Assembly: GCA_029260345.1 (NCBI GenBank)
Contig: JAJDDK010000006.1
Span: forward strand, 62,001-126,000
Length of the DNA stretch: 64,000 nt
Origin: Phycisphaerales bacterium
Lineage (GTDB): Bacteria > Planctomycetota > Phycisphaerae > Phycisphaerales > UBA1924
Reading direction: 5' to 3'
Shown here piece after piece: positions 1 through 8,290 of this stretch (position 1 is the stretch's first letter; each line of letters opens with the position of its first letter). Position numbers and translations under genes: made by a program. Under the pieces are notes generated by a model. The model did not search any database. It was not told the DNA's origin and saw nothing but the letters and a program-made list of their open reading frames with translations.

Positions 1-63
1 CACCCGGAGATTGTCATAAAACGTGTGCTGTGTGAAACCGCTTCCTGACGGGCGCGGTTCGGA

Positions 64-2571
64 TCACTCAACTCTTTCTAAGCGTGCGTAGCGGAGGACG
101 AGTGTCTTGACTCCGACTCCTTTGAAGTCGATGCGCGCTCGTGGTTCCGCGGCTGCCGTCAGTACGGCCGTCACGCGGCCGACGCCGAATTGCGGGTGAC
201 GCACCATGCAGCCGATGGGCAGCAGGTTGTCGTCATCGTGATTCGCGCGATTTGATCGTGAACGCGCCTGCGTAAAGCGATCATCCACGTTGATCTCAGG
301 CACGTCGTCGTAGCTTGGCGCCGGTGAGTAGTCGTCCCAGTCATCGGACTGATCGCTGAAGACCACGCCGGCCTCTTCGATCTCATGCAGGAACTGGCTG
401 GGGATGGTGCGCTCGGGGACGCCGCGATGGGTGCGGCGGCGCGCGGTCGTGAGCATCAGGTGCTGCTCGGCGCGCGTGATGCCGACAAAAGCGAGGCGTC
501 GTTCTTCTTCAAGCTCCGATTCCGATTCGCGGGCGCGTGAATGGGGGAGCAATCCGTCTTCAAGCCCAATCATTGCAACCGCAGGGAACTCCAGCCCTTT
601 CGCGGCGTGCAGCGTCATCAATGTCACGGCGCCGTTGGCCGGATCAATCGCATCGGAATCCGCGACCAGCGCGACTGATTCGAGATACGCGCGCAACATG
701 GCAAGCAGCGGCGGCGTCTTGGCGCGCTGCGCTTCATTCGCCGGGTCATCCTCCGGTTGATATTCAAGCTCGAAGTCGTGCGCGGAAGACACCAGCTCCG
801 CAAGGTTCTCCGTCCGCTCCTCGCCCGCGGCTTCCGCTTTGTTCTGCTTCTTCTGGTAATGCGTCTCAAGGCCGGATTCCTTGATGACGCGTTCAACCAG
901 CGCCGACAGCGAGCCGGTCATCTCAGCGCCGAGGAAGTGGCCCTGTTCGCTCCAGCCGTCCACGAGTTCGATGAATCGCGCCATCGCGGGCGCTGCCCGT
1001 TGCGAAACGCCTTCAACCGCGCCCGCCGTTGCATGACCGATCGCATCCAGCAGCGGGAATCCCTGCGAACTCGCGAAGATCTCGACCGCTTTGAACGACG
1101 CGGCGCCGATGCCGCGGGCGGGTTTGTTCACAATGCGCCGCAGCGAAACATCATCCGCCGGGTTGGCGACGATGCGCAAGTACGCCAGCGCATCTTTCAC
1201 TTCTTCGCGATCGTAGAACGCGGTGCCGCGCGCGATGATGTAGGGCACGGCGCTGGCGCGGAACGCATCTTCCATCACGCGGGAGAGCGCGTTGGTGCGA
1301 TAGAGCACCGCCATGTCTTTCCACGACAGATCATCGCGGTCCTGCAAATCTTTAAACCACGAGACGACGCGTTCCGCCTCATGCCGTTCATCGCGGCACA
1401 GGAGCGCGGCGACATCACCGCCGCCTTCGCGTGTGGTGAAGAGGTCTTTGTGCTTGCGGCGTTTGTTGTGCCGGATGAGTGTGTCGGCGACGGAGAGGAT
1501 CGGCGCGGTGGAGCGGAAGTTCTGGCCCAGCGCGATCACGCGGGCGCCGGGGTATTGCTCTTCGAATTCAAGAATGTTGCTGATGTCGGCGCCGCGCCAG
1601 CCGTAGATGGATTGGTCGGGATCGCCCACGACGCAGATGTTGGGGGCTTGCCTCCTCCCCCGCCCTGTGGGGGAGGACTGAGGAGGGGGTTCTGAGTTGA
1701 CCCGACCCTCTTTCACTTCTTCATCATCAGCGCGACGAGGCATGGAGGAGTCAGTAGCCCTCCCCTTATCCCCTCCCGCGGGGCGGGAGGGGGAGGAACC
1801 GATTAGTAATGAGGCCAACACAAACTGCGCCTTGTTCGTGTCCTGGTATTCATCAATCAGCAGATGCGTCCAGCGGGCCTGCACTTCTTCACGGGCATCG
1901 GTGTTTTCGGACAACACGCGCACGGTGAGCAGCAAGAGATCATCGAAGTCCACCGCGTTTGCTTGCCTGAGCGCGCTTTCGTATCGCTCAAACAACTTCG
2001 CGATCGTTTTGGAATAGAAATCTCCCGCATCCGCCGCGAACTCGCGCGCGGTCTGCAGATCATTCTTCGCATTGCTGATCGCGCTGAGCACACTCCGCGC
2101 CGGCCAGTTGCTCGTCGAAAGCCCGACATCCTGAATCACGCGCTTCATCAACGCCATCTGATCGGCGGAGTCGTAGATCGTGTACGTGCCGGTGAGGCCG
2201 CCCATGTTGGCGCTGTCGATGTAGCGGCGCAGGAGTCGCGCGCAGAGCGAGTGAAACGTTGTGACGGTTAACCCGCGCGTCGCCGCGCCGCCGCCGAGCA
2301 TGTCCTCAACGCGATCGCGCATCTCGCCCGCGGCTTTGTTCGTAAATGTCAGCGCCAAAATGCGCCACGGCGCGACGCCATCGCGCACCAGACGAGCAAT
2401 CCGCCGCGTGATGACGCGCGTCTTGCCGGACCCCGCCGCGGCGAGCACCAGGAGGGGGCCGTCGTCATGCAAAACGGCCTGTTTCTGAGGCTCCGTCAGA
2501 TCCGCGAGAAGCGGGTCGGCGGCGTCCCAATCCGGCTCGACTTTTGGGTTTTGTTCGGGTACAATCGACAT
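64..2571 (-). CDS. pcrA: ATP-dependent DNA helicase, PcrA/UvrD/Rep family (SF1A)
   Basis: 3'-5' DNA helicase acting in nucleotide-excision and mismatch repair and in restart of stalled forks. Visible SF1 motifs are Walker A LAAAGSGKTRV near the N-terminus, the DEYQDTN motif II, VVGDPDQSIYGWRGA (motif III region), QNFRS, TLHAAKGLEF and VGITRAEQ. The C-terminal tail has a Tudor-like stretch (VRHPQFGVGRV) seen in PcrA/UvrD. I start at 2571 (MSIVPEQN) because the open frame upstream to 2655 is basic low-complexity sequence; length is then 835 aa. Odd: 51 extra residues (about 259-309) lie between motifs II and III and are encoded by a palindromic repeat at 1645-1797. The catalytic motifs on both sides are intact, so the protein is probably functional. 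It diverges from dcd. Confidence 0.95.
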   Translation of the reverse strand: MSIVPEQNPKVEPDWDAADPLLADLTEPQKQAVLHDDGPLLVLAAAGSGKTRVITRRIARLVRDGVAPWRILALTFTNKAAGEMRDRVEDMLGGGAATRGLTVTTFHSLCARLLRRYIDSANMGGLTGTYTIYDSADQMALMKRVIQDVGLSTSNWPARSVLSAISNAKNDLQTAREFAADAGDFYSKTIAKLFERYESALRQANAVDFDDLLLLTVRVLSENTDAREEVQARWTHLLIDEYQDTNKAQFVLASLLIGSSPSRPAGGDKGRATDSSMPRRADDEEVKEGRVNSEPPPQSSPTGRGRRQAPNICVVGDPDQSIYGWRGADISNILEFEEQYPGARVIALGQNFRSTAPILSVADTLIRHNKRRKHKDLFTTREGGGDVAALLCRDERHEAERVVSWFKDLQDRDDLSWKDMAVLYRTNALSRVMEDAFRASAVPYIIARGTAFYDREEVKDALAYLRIVANPADDVSLRRIVNKPARGIGAASFKAVEIFASSQGFPLLDAIGHATAGAVEGVSQRAAPAMARFIELVDGWSEQGHFLGAEMTGSLSALVERVIKESGLETHYQKKQNKAEAAGEERTENLAELVSSAHDFELEYQPEDDPANEAQRAKTPPLLAMLRAYLESVALVADSDAIDPANGAVTLMTLHAAKGLEFPAVAMIGLEDGLLPHSRARESESELEEERRLAFVGITRAEQHLMLTTARRRTHRGVPERTIPSQFLHEIEEAGVVFSDQSDDWDDYSPAPSYDDVPEINVDDRFTQARSRSNRANHDDDNLLPIGCMVRHPQFGVGRVTAVLTAAAEPRARIDFKGVGVKTLVLRYARLERVE
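1645..1797 (-). repeat. Palindromic element inserted in frame in pcrA (copy A)
   Basis: A 153-nt G/C-rich segment made of two hairpins: CTCCCCC/GGGGGAG at 1655-1675, and 10-bp perfect arms CCCCTCCCGC/GCGGGAGGGG at 1770-1792 with a GGG loop. Read on the minus strand it matches the intergenic segment at 37285-37443 over both ends, including the identical 10-bp arm and a shared GGGGAGGGCTA block. It is translated as 51 low-complexity residues rich in S, P, R, G and E. Known PcrA/UvrD proteins pass almost directly from the motif II helix to the NICVVGD strand here, so it reads as an insertion that kept the frame. Confidence 0.8.
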
Positions 2572-2673
2572 GCTTTGCCCTGCTGGAGAGAGAGGGTAGC
2601 AGCGTCGGCGCGGGCTGTGCATGCCGGCGTCCGATTTCCGATCCCGCTTCGTCAACTGACACGAGATGTCGCG

Positions 2674-2682
2674 TTGTCCACA
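2674..2682 (+). promoter_or_regulatory. DnaA-box-like 9-mer (TTGTCCACA)
   Basis: Differs at one position from the DnaA-box consensus TTATCCACA. It lies in the AT-rich part of the pcrA-dcd intergenic region. A single 8/9 match is weak evidence, and it is listed because a second one lies about 115 bp away. Confidence 0.3.
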
Positions 2683-2732
2683 ACAAATAACAGGTCAATT
2701 GCACAACATCTGGCATGTCCGGCGAACCTGGG

Positions 2733-2769
2733 AAGGCGCAAAGGACTATTATTTCTAAGTTTGCGCCTT
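2733..2769. repeat. Perfect 10-bp inverted repeat, 17-bp AT-rich spacer
   Basis: AAGGCGCAAA at 2733-2742 is the exact reverse complement of TTTGCGCCTT at 2760-2769. It lies about 160 bp upstream of pcrA and 250 bp upstream of dcd, so it could be an operator for either gene, a small hairpin RNA, or a replication-related structure. There is no T-run after it on either strand, so it is not an ordinary intrinsic terminator. Confidence 0.5.
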
Positions 2770-2789
2770 GCCGACACTTACGCGACACC

Positions 2790-2798
2790 CTATCCACA
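2790..2798 (+). promoter_or_regulatory. DnaA-box-like 9-mer (CTATCCACA)
   Basis: An 8/9 match to the DnaA-box consensus in the same orientation as the site at 2674, placed just past the 10-bp inverted repeat and followed by an AT-rich stretch. In some bacteria DnaA boxes precede ribonucleotide reductase genes. Here the downstream genes are dcd and nrdJ. Confidence 0.3.
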
Positions 2799-3017
2799 GC
2801 ATTTTGCGTAAAATCTGCTTGCGGCTACGACATCTAGAGGTATCTTCCCCAAACCGACTCGATGACCCCCAATCGCTGGGCAATCAGTTGCGACGGGGCT
2901 TTGAGAAGGGGGAAGCACGCGGGGTACGGGTCGTCCGGGCTGGCGGGGCCAAACCGACGTCCCGGGCGTCCGGACGCCGCGGCATTCTTGGGCGGCACAG
3001 CAAATGGAGGGTGGCCC

Positions 3018-3590
3018 ATGGCTGTCCTGAGCGACACGGAAATCAGAGAACTCATTCCCATCGAACCCTTTGCGGACGGCGAACGACGCCCCGGAAAGGT
3101 CTCCTACGGCTTGTCGAGCTACGGCTATGACGTGCGCGTGGGGTCACGCTTCAAGGTCTTCACGCCCACGTCGCCCACCGGCGGCGTCGCGATCGTCGAC
3201 CCGAAGAAGTTCAGCAATGACCTCTTCATTGAAGTGGACACCAACCTCACCGGCGCCGATCACGTCATCATCCCGCCCAACTCCTTCGCCCTCGCCGAGA
3301 CCGTGGAGCGCTTCAGCATCCCGCGCGACATCCTCGTCATCTGCGTCGGCAAGAGCACCTACGCCCGCTGCGGCCTCATCGTGAACGTCACGCCCCTTGA
3401 GCCCGAGTGGCGCGGCGTGATCACGCTGGAAATCTCCAACACCACACCGCTGCCCGCCAAGGTCTACGCCAACGAAGGCCTTGCTCAGCTCATTTTCCTG
3501 AAGGGAAGCCGCCCGTGCGCGGTGAGCTATGCGGACAAGATGGGCAAGTACCAGGACCAGGACGGTCTGACGCTGCCGCGCGTTGACTAA
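3018..3590 (+). CDS. dcd: dCTP deaminase
   Basis: Deaminates dCTP to dUTP, the first step toward dTTP in many bacteria. The 190-aa protein has the family core: the substrate-binding [18 protein letters not shown] segment followed by GVITLEISN, which holds the conserved catalytic glutamate, and a C-terminal LPRVD. Start at 3018 is set by GGAGG at 3006-3010 with 7-nt spacing, and this gives the usual Dcd length. It precedes nrdJ by 56 bp on the same strand, a likely deoxynucleotide-supply operon. A bifunctional dCTP deaminase/dUTPase cannot be excluded by eye. Confidence 0.95.
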   Translation: MAVLSDTEIRELIPIEPFADGERRPGKVSYGLSSYGYDVRVGSRFKVFTPTSPTGGVAIVDPKKFSNDLFIEVDTNLTGADHVIIPPNSFALAETVERFSIPRDILVICVGKSTYARCGLIVNVTPLEPEWRGVITLEISNTTPLPAKVYANEGLAQLIFLKGSRPCAVSYADKMGKYQDQDGLTLPRVD

Positions 3591-3646
3591 AGGACTAGAT
3601 CACTGCGGCAGCCAGAGGGCCTTTGCGCTTATTGCTGTCGCCATGA

Positions 3647-6600
3647 ATGAAGGAAACGCGGATCACCATGAAGATCACCCGCAAGTTCACGACGTCTGGA
3701 ACTGATCCGTTTGACTCAGTTAAGTGGGTGAAGCGTTCCAGTCGCATCGTTAACCCGGATGGCTCGGTCGTCTTCGAGATGACGGACGCTGAGGTTCCTG
3801 AAACATGGAGCCAGCTCGCCACAGACATCATGGTGAGCAAGTACTTCCGCAAGGCGGGTGTGCCGCAGAACGATGGCTCGAAGGGCCCGGAGCGCAGCGC
3901 AAAGCAAGTCATCCATCGCCTTGCCGGGTGCTGGCGCTATTGGGGTGAGCAGCACAACTATTTCGATTCATCCGAGGATGCGCAGGCGTTTGAGGATGAA
4001 CTGAAATACATGATGACGCACCAGATGTGCGCGCCGAACAGTCCACAGTGGTTCAACACCGGGCTGAACTTTGCGTACGGCATCACCGGTCCGGCGCAGG
4101 GGCACTTCGTCGCTGATCCGGCGACGGGCGCCGTGCGTCTGGCGGATGATGCGTATTCGCACCCGCAGCCGCACGCGTGCTTTATTCAGAGCGTGTCGGA
4201 TGATCTGGTGAACGACGGCGGCATCATGGACCTGTGGGTCCGCGAAGCGCGCCTGTTCAAGTATGGCTCCGGCACCGGGACGAATTTCTCGATGCTGCGC
4301 GGCGAGAACGAACCGCTTTCCGGCGGCGGGAAGTCCAGCGGTTTGATGTCGTGGCTGAAGATCGGCGATCGGGCGGCGGGCGCGATCAAGAGCGGCGGCA
4401 CCACACGCCGCGCCGCGAAGATGGTCTGCCTGGACCTCGATCACCCGGACGTTGAGAAATTCGTGAACTGGAAGGTGCGCGAAGAGATCAAGGTCGCCGC
4501 GATGGTCGAAGGCATGAAAGGCCTGTCCGAAGAACAGCGCGAAACCGCGAAGCGCCTCGGTCTGAAACTGGATTACGACTTCAACGGCGAGGCATATCAG
4601 ACGGTTTCCGGTCAGAACTCGAACAACTCCGTGCGCATTCCGGATGGTTTCTTTGAGAAGCTGGATGTCGCGGGCGACTGGCCGCTGATGGATCGCGTGA
4701 CGGGCGAAGTCGCCAAGACGATCAAGGCGAGTGATTTGTGGGATCAGATCGCGTACGCCGCGTGGCGCTGCGCCGATCCCGGCGTGCAGTACGACACGAC
4801 GATTAACGCATGGCACACGTGCCCGGAGAGCGGCCGCATCAACGCGAGCAATCCGTGCAGCGAGTACATGTTCCTCGACAACACGGCGTGCAATCTGGCG
4901 TCGATCAATCTGTTGAAGTTCTACGACGACGACACGCGCACGTTTGATGTCGAAAGCTACGAACACACGATTGATCTGTGGACGGCCGTCCTTGAGATCA
5001 GTGTGCTGATGGCCGCGTTCCCGAGTGAAGACATCGCGCGCCTGAGCTGGGAGTTCCGCACGCTCGGCCTCGGTTACGCCAACCTCGGCGCTGTGCTGAT
5101 GCGGGCCGGCATTCCTTATGACAGTCCGGAAGCCCGCGCGTTCTGCGGCGCCGTGTCGGCGATCCTCACCGGTCGTTCGTATCGGCAGTCCGCGGTGATG
5201 GCGGGCGAACTTGGCCCGTTCGCGGGGTTTGAACGCAATCGCGAGCCGATGCTGCGTGTGATTCGCAATCACCGACGAGCCGCTCGCGGCGTGTCGCGTC
5301 GGGCCACCGGGCCGGAGGCGTATGAAGGTCTCACGATCCCGCCGGTGCCGATCGATCACTCCGTGATTCGTTCCGGCAACATCACGATCAGCAACGCGGC
5401 TCGCGTCTTGGATCGCGCCGTGGCGGCGTGGGACGATGCGCTCTCGCTTGGTGAAAAGCATGGCTATCGCAACGCGCAGGTCACGGTGATCGCGCCAACC
5501 GGCACGATCGGCCTGCTGATGGATTGCGACACCACTGGCGTCGAGCCGGACTTCGCGCTGGTGAAGTTCAAGAAGCTCGCCGGCGGCGGGTACTTCAAGA
5601 TCGCGAACGCCTCGCTGAAGCCGGCGCTTCTTGCACTCGGTTACACCGAGCAGGAATCACGCGAGATGCTGACGTATGTGCTCGGCACGCTCAAGCTCGA
5701 TGTGACGCTGCCCGGCGCCGAGGAAACGCTCGAAGCGTTCCTCATGGACAAGGGCCTGATTCGCGACGACATCCGGCGCATCGAGGATGCGCTGCCGAGT
5801 GTGTTCGAATTGCAATTTGCGTTCAACGTGTGGGCGCTGGGTGATGAAGCGATCGAGCGTCTCGGGTTCGATCCGGAAGCGCTGAAGGCGGATTCCTCGT
5901 TCAACCTGCTGCGGGCGCTGGGTCTTTCGCGTTCGCAGATTGATGAACTCAACGAAGTGATCTGCGGCACGCAGACGATCGAAGGGGCGCCGCACCTGAA
6001 GGATGAGCACCTCGCCGTCTTTGACTGCGCGAACACGTGCGGCAAGAAGGGCGAGCGCTTCATCGCGGTTGAAGGTCATATCCGCATGATGTCGGCGGCG
6101 CAGCCGTTCATCAGCGGCGCCATCAGTAAAACGATCAACCTGCCGAAGTCGGCGAACGTGGAAGACATTAAGTCCGCGTACCGGTTGAGCTGGGAGCTTG
6201 GGCTGAAAGCGAACGCTCTGTATCGCGACGGCAGCAAGCTCAGCCAGCCCCTCTCTTCAAAAAGTGACGCTGAGGAGGACGACGGGGGGAGCGACGAAAC
6301 CGGGCGACGACTGGATGAGTCCGAAGTGCGAGTGCTGAGTGAACGCGCCGTCGAAGCAGAGCATCGTCTGGATGACCTGAGTCAGCAGATTGTCGAAGCG
6401 GAAGCACGTCTCGCGGAAATCACGTCGGAGCGCAACGCCGCAGCGACGGGCAAGGGCGAGGACGTGCGCATTGTGCACCGCCCGATGCGTCGCCGTCTGC
6501 CGGATACGCGCACGAGCATCACGCACAAGTTCAACGTCGCCGGGCACGAGGGGTATCTCACCGTTGGTCTGTACGACGACGGCCGCCCCGGCGAACTCTT

Positions 6601-7177
6601 CATCACGATGGCGAAGGAAGGTTCGACCATCGGCGGCATCATGGATTCACTCGGCACGGCGGTCAGCGTCGCGCTGCAGTACGGCGTGCCGGTTGAGAGT
6701 CTCGTCAACAAGTTCACGCACCAGCGGTTTGAGCCGTCGGGCATGACGACAAACAAGGACATCCCGTTCGCGAAGAGCCTCGTGGATTACATCTTCCGCT
6801 GGCTCGGCATTCAATTCGTGGATGGCTATCGCGAGGCGAACACGCCGAAGCGCGGCGCCTCCAGTGGTGAGACCAACGGCGGCTCCGTCGTGCGTTACAC
6901 GAACGGCGGCGGAAATGGCAACGGCAATGGCGCAGGAACGGCGCCGCAGGCGAATCCGGTCATCGTCGTTGAGCAAACGACGCGCGAAGAGCACGTGACC
7001 GAAACGAAGCGCCGTGCCACGACAACAGGCGGCGGTCGGCTCGAAGCCGTGCTGTCCGATGCGATGCGCGATTGTCAGGGCGATGCGCCCGCGTGCGAAG
7101 TGTGCGGCACGATCACCGTGCGCAACGGCACGTGCTACAAATGTTTGAACTGCGGCCACAGCATGGGCTGCAGCTGA
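3647..7177 (+). CDS. nrdJ: Adenosylcobalamin-dependent (class II) ribonucleotide reductase
   Basis: Reduces ribonucleotides to deoxyribonucleotides using coenzyme B12, without needing oxygen. Supporting motifs: MCAPNSPQWFNTG and the N-terminal redox cysteine region HACFIQSVSDD, the finger-loop motif NPCSEYMFLDNTACNLAS, APTGTIG, and a C-terminal CEVCGTI...CYKCLNCG cysteine cluster as in large NrdJ proteins. Length 1176 aa is at the long end of the family. An insertion at about residues 865-940 is acidic, then coiled-coil-like (LDDLSQQIVEAEARLAEI). A second possible start is 3668 (MKITRKF). No intein is seen in the active-site loops. No cobalamin riboswitch was found upstream, so regulation is unclear. 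Confidence 0.96.
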   Translation: MKETRITMKITRKFTTSGTDPFDSVKWVKRSSRIVNPDGSVVFEMTDAEVPETWSQLATDIMVSKYFRKAGVPQNDGSKGPERSAKQVIHRLAGCWRYWGEQHNYFDSSEDAQAFEDELKYMMTHQMCAPNSPQWFNTGLNFAYGITGPAQGHFVADPATGAVRLADDAYSHPQPHACFIQSVSDDLVNDGGIMDLWVREARLFKYGSGTGTNFSMLRGENEPLSGGGKSSGLMSWLKIGDRAAGAIKSGGTTRRAAKMVCLDLDHPDVEKFVNWKVREEIKVAAMVEGMKGLSEEQRETAKRLGLKLDYDFNGEAYQTVSGQNSNNSVRIPDGFFEKLDVAGDWPLMDRVTGEVAKTIKASDLWDQIAYAAWRCADPGVQYDTTINAWHTCPESGRINASNPCSEYMFLDNTACNLASINLLKFYDDDTRTFDVESYEHTIDLWTAVLEISVLMAAFPSEDIARLSWEFRTLGLGYANLGAVLMRAGIPYDSPEARAFCGAVSAILTGRSYRQSAVMAGELGPFAGFERNREPMLRVIRNHRRAARGVSRRATGPEAYEGLTIPPVPIDHSVIRSGNITISNAARVLDRAVAAWDDALSLGEKHGYRNAQVTVIAPTGTIGLLMDCDTTGVEPDFALVKFKKLAGGGYFKIANASLKPALLALGYTEQESREMLTYVLGTLKLDVTLPGAEETLEAFLMDKGLIRDDIRRIEDALPSVFELQFAFNVWALGDEAIERLGFDPEALKADSSFNLLRALGLSRSQIDELNEVICGTQTIEGAPHLKDEHLAVFDCANTCGKKGERFIAVEGHIRMMSAAQPFISGAISKTINLPKSANVEDIKSAYRLSWELGLKANALYRDGSKLSQPLSSKSDAEEDDGGSDETGRRLDESEVRVLSERAVEAEHRLDDLSQQIVEAEARLAEITSERNAAATGKGEDVRIVHRPMRRRLPDTRTSITHKFNVAGHEGYLTVGLYDDGRPGELFITMAKEGSTIGGIMDSLGTAVSVALQYGVPVESLVNKFTHQRFEPSGMTTNKDIPFAKSLVDYIFRWLGIQFVDGYREANTPKRGASSGETNGGSVVRYTNGGGNGNGNGAGTAPQANPVIVVEQTTREEHVTETKRRATTTGGGRLEAVLSDAMRDCQGDAPACEVCGTITVRNGTCYKCLNCGHSMGCS

Positions 7178-7431
7178 TTCGATCTCTCCCGCGCCGCCGG
7201 AATGAAGCGCCGGCGACGCAACCGCGTTCTTGCTCCTGATTCGGCGCCGGGTTGAAGCTTCGATCCATCCGGCGCAACCACCGTCGAGGCGAGGGCACAC
7301 ACGAGGCACATAAAGCGGAACTCGCGCACGGAGAATCGGCTGGCGCACACGACGCACTTCCAATTCACGCGCGGCACACACACGCACGGAGCCTCGTCCT
7401 CGTCTCGTCTTTCACAGGTCCTTGCCCACCC

Positions 7432-7477
7432 GGAGGGCGACCCGAAGGCCGCAACGGCCAGAAACGCGACGCCCTCC
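7432..7477 (+). ncRNA. Possible structured RNA: nested hairpins before the terminator
   Basis: Outer stem GGAGGGCG (7432-7439) pairs perfectly with CGCCCTCC (7470-7477). An inner stem GGCCG/CGGCC (7447-7459) with a CAA loop sits inside, leaving purine-rich internal loops (ACCCGAA and AGAAACGCGA). A terminator follows 10 nt later. No match to tmRNA, SRP RNA, RNase P or 6S RNA signatures was recognised. It may simply be nrdJ 3'-UTR. Confidence 0.3.
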
Positions 7478-7487
7478 ATCTCTTCCA

Positions 7488-7531
7488 CCCCCGAGCGGTC
7501 ACCAGCCCACTCCCGCTCGGGGGTTGTTTTT
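7488..7531 (+). terminator. Intrinsic terminator, plus strand
   Basis: Perfect 11-bp stem CCCCCGAGCGG/CCGCTCGGGGG with a 14-nt loop, followed by TTGTTTTTT. It ends the dcd-nrdJ transcript or a small RNA between nrdJ and this point. Confidence 0.85.
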
Positions 7532-7539
7532 CGCGCATG

Positions 7540-7572
7540 AAAAAAGCCCATGAGTGACTCCTCATGAGCTTT
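7540..7572 (-). terminator. Intrinsic terminator of frr
   Basis: On the minus strand, a 12-bp stem (AAAGCTCATGAG/CTCATGGGCTTT, one mismatch) with a 6-nt loop is followed by a T-run. It begins 35 bp after the frr stop codon. Confidence 0.85.
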
Positions 7573-7606
7573 GAATAGAAATCGGATTTCGGAGGAGGCG
7601 GCGAAT

Positions 7607-8173
7607 TCAGATCGACATGATCTCTTCACTCTTCGCTTTGAACAATTCCTCAACTTTGGTCTCGTGCTCTTTCAGGAGTTCCTGAATTTCCTTCTTGAGC
7701 GTTTCGATCTCGTCTTCGGGATAGCTCGCCTTCGCGTCGTTCTTCAGCGCATCGGCTTGCTTGTTGGCTTCGCGGCGCACGTTGCGCATGGACACTTTGG
7801 TGTCTTCAGCGACTTTCTTCACGTGACCGACGAGTTGCTTGCGGCGATCCGTTGAGAGCGCCGGCACATTGATGCGGATCTGCTTGCCATCCACGATTGG
7901 ATTGAGGCCGAGGTCGGACGTCTCAATCGCTTTTCTGATTTCGTTGATCGCGCCGGCGTCGAACGGCTTGATCAGGAGCTGCGTCGGCTCGGGCACACTG
8001 ATCGAGGCGATGGCCTTGAGCTCGGTGGGCGAGCCGTAGTAGTCCGCGCGGATGTATTCGACGAGGGCGGTCGAGGCGCGGCCGGTGCGCACGCCGCGCA
8101 TTTCGCCTTTGAGGTGGTCAAACGCCTTTTCCATGCGGTCCTGGGCGTCGAGAAGGATTGAGTCTGGCGTCAT
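7607..8173 (-). CDS. frr: Ribosome recycling factor
   Basis: Splits the post-termination ribosome together with EF-G. Length is 188 aa, as usual for RRF. Diagnostic features are the helix-forming KGEMRGVRTGRAS, the domain II region (GSPTELKAIASISVPEP), the DGKQIRINVPALSTDRRKQL hinge and a long C-terminal helical region ending KAKSEEIMSI. It is followed by its own intrinsic terminator. The usual partners (pyrH, tsf) are not adjacent in this window. Confidence 0.97.
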   Translation of the reverse strand: MTPDSILLDAQDRMEKAFDHLKGEMRGVRTGRASTALVEYIRADYYGSPTELKAIASISVPEPTQLLIKPFDAGAINEIRKAIETSDLGLNPIVDGKQIRINVPALSTDRRKQLVGHVKKVAEDTKVSMRNVRREANKQADALKNDAKASYPEDEIETLKKEIQELLKEHETKVEELFKAKSEEIMSI

Positions 8174-8290
8174 GAGAGGGGCTCCGTACAGATCGCGATC
8201 CGCCTGAGCCGGACGCTGGAGGCGGGGTGGACATGATACGGAGGAATGACGGGGGCCGCGCGAATGGAGCCATACCCCTCGCCCGTGGTT

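Larger units (their letters stand above)
2572..3017. other. Divergent intergenic region between pcrA and dcd
   Basis: 446 bp without a supported gene. The half near pcrA (about 2660-2830) is AT-richer than its surroundings and contains a perfect inverted repeat and two DnaA-box-like 9-mers, listed separately. The dcd-proximal half is GC-rich. An open frame in phase with dcd extends upstream to 2862, but its composition is unlike the family and the Shine-Dalgarno sequence sits just before 3018. No riboswitch was recognised. Confidence 0.6.
7178..7606. other. Intergenic region between convergent nrdJ and frr
   Basis: 429 bp. It ends in two back-to-back intrinsic terminators (7488-7531 plus; 7540-7572 minus). 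Before them, 7432-7477 folds into nested hairpins, and 7290-7400 is rich in CACAC/GTGTG. No protein-coding frame is convincing. One minus-strand frame has two CxxC pairs and is discussed as a finding. The plus-strand terminator lies 310 bp beyond nrdJ, which leaves room for a structured 3'-UTR or a separate small RNA. Confidence 0.5.

Noticed and set aside
1-63. Terminator of pcrA at the window edge
   Set aside because: A short AACCGC/GCGGTT stem is present but without a T-run on the minus strand.
2674-2798. Chromosomal origin (oriC) at the pcrA-dcd intergenic region
   Set aside because: Only two imperfect DnaA boxes and no dnaA, dnaN, gidA or rpmH neighbours; kept only as a regulatory possibility.
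3591-3646. Cobalamin riboswitch before nrdJ
   Set aside because: Only 56 bp, and the B12-box motif is absent here and in the upstream leader.
7178-7430. tmRNA, RNase P RNA, SRP RNA or 6S RNA in the nrdJ-frr gap
   Set aside because: No CCA end, no GAGGAAAGTCC-type core, no SRP tetraloop motif.
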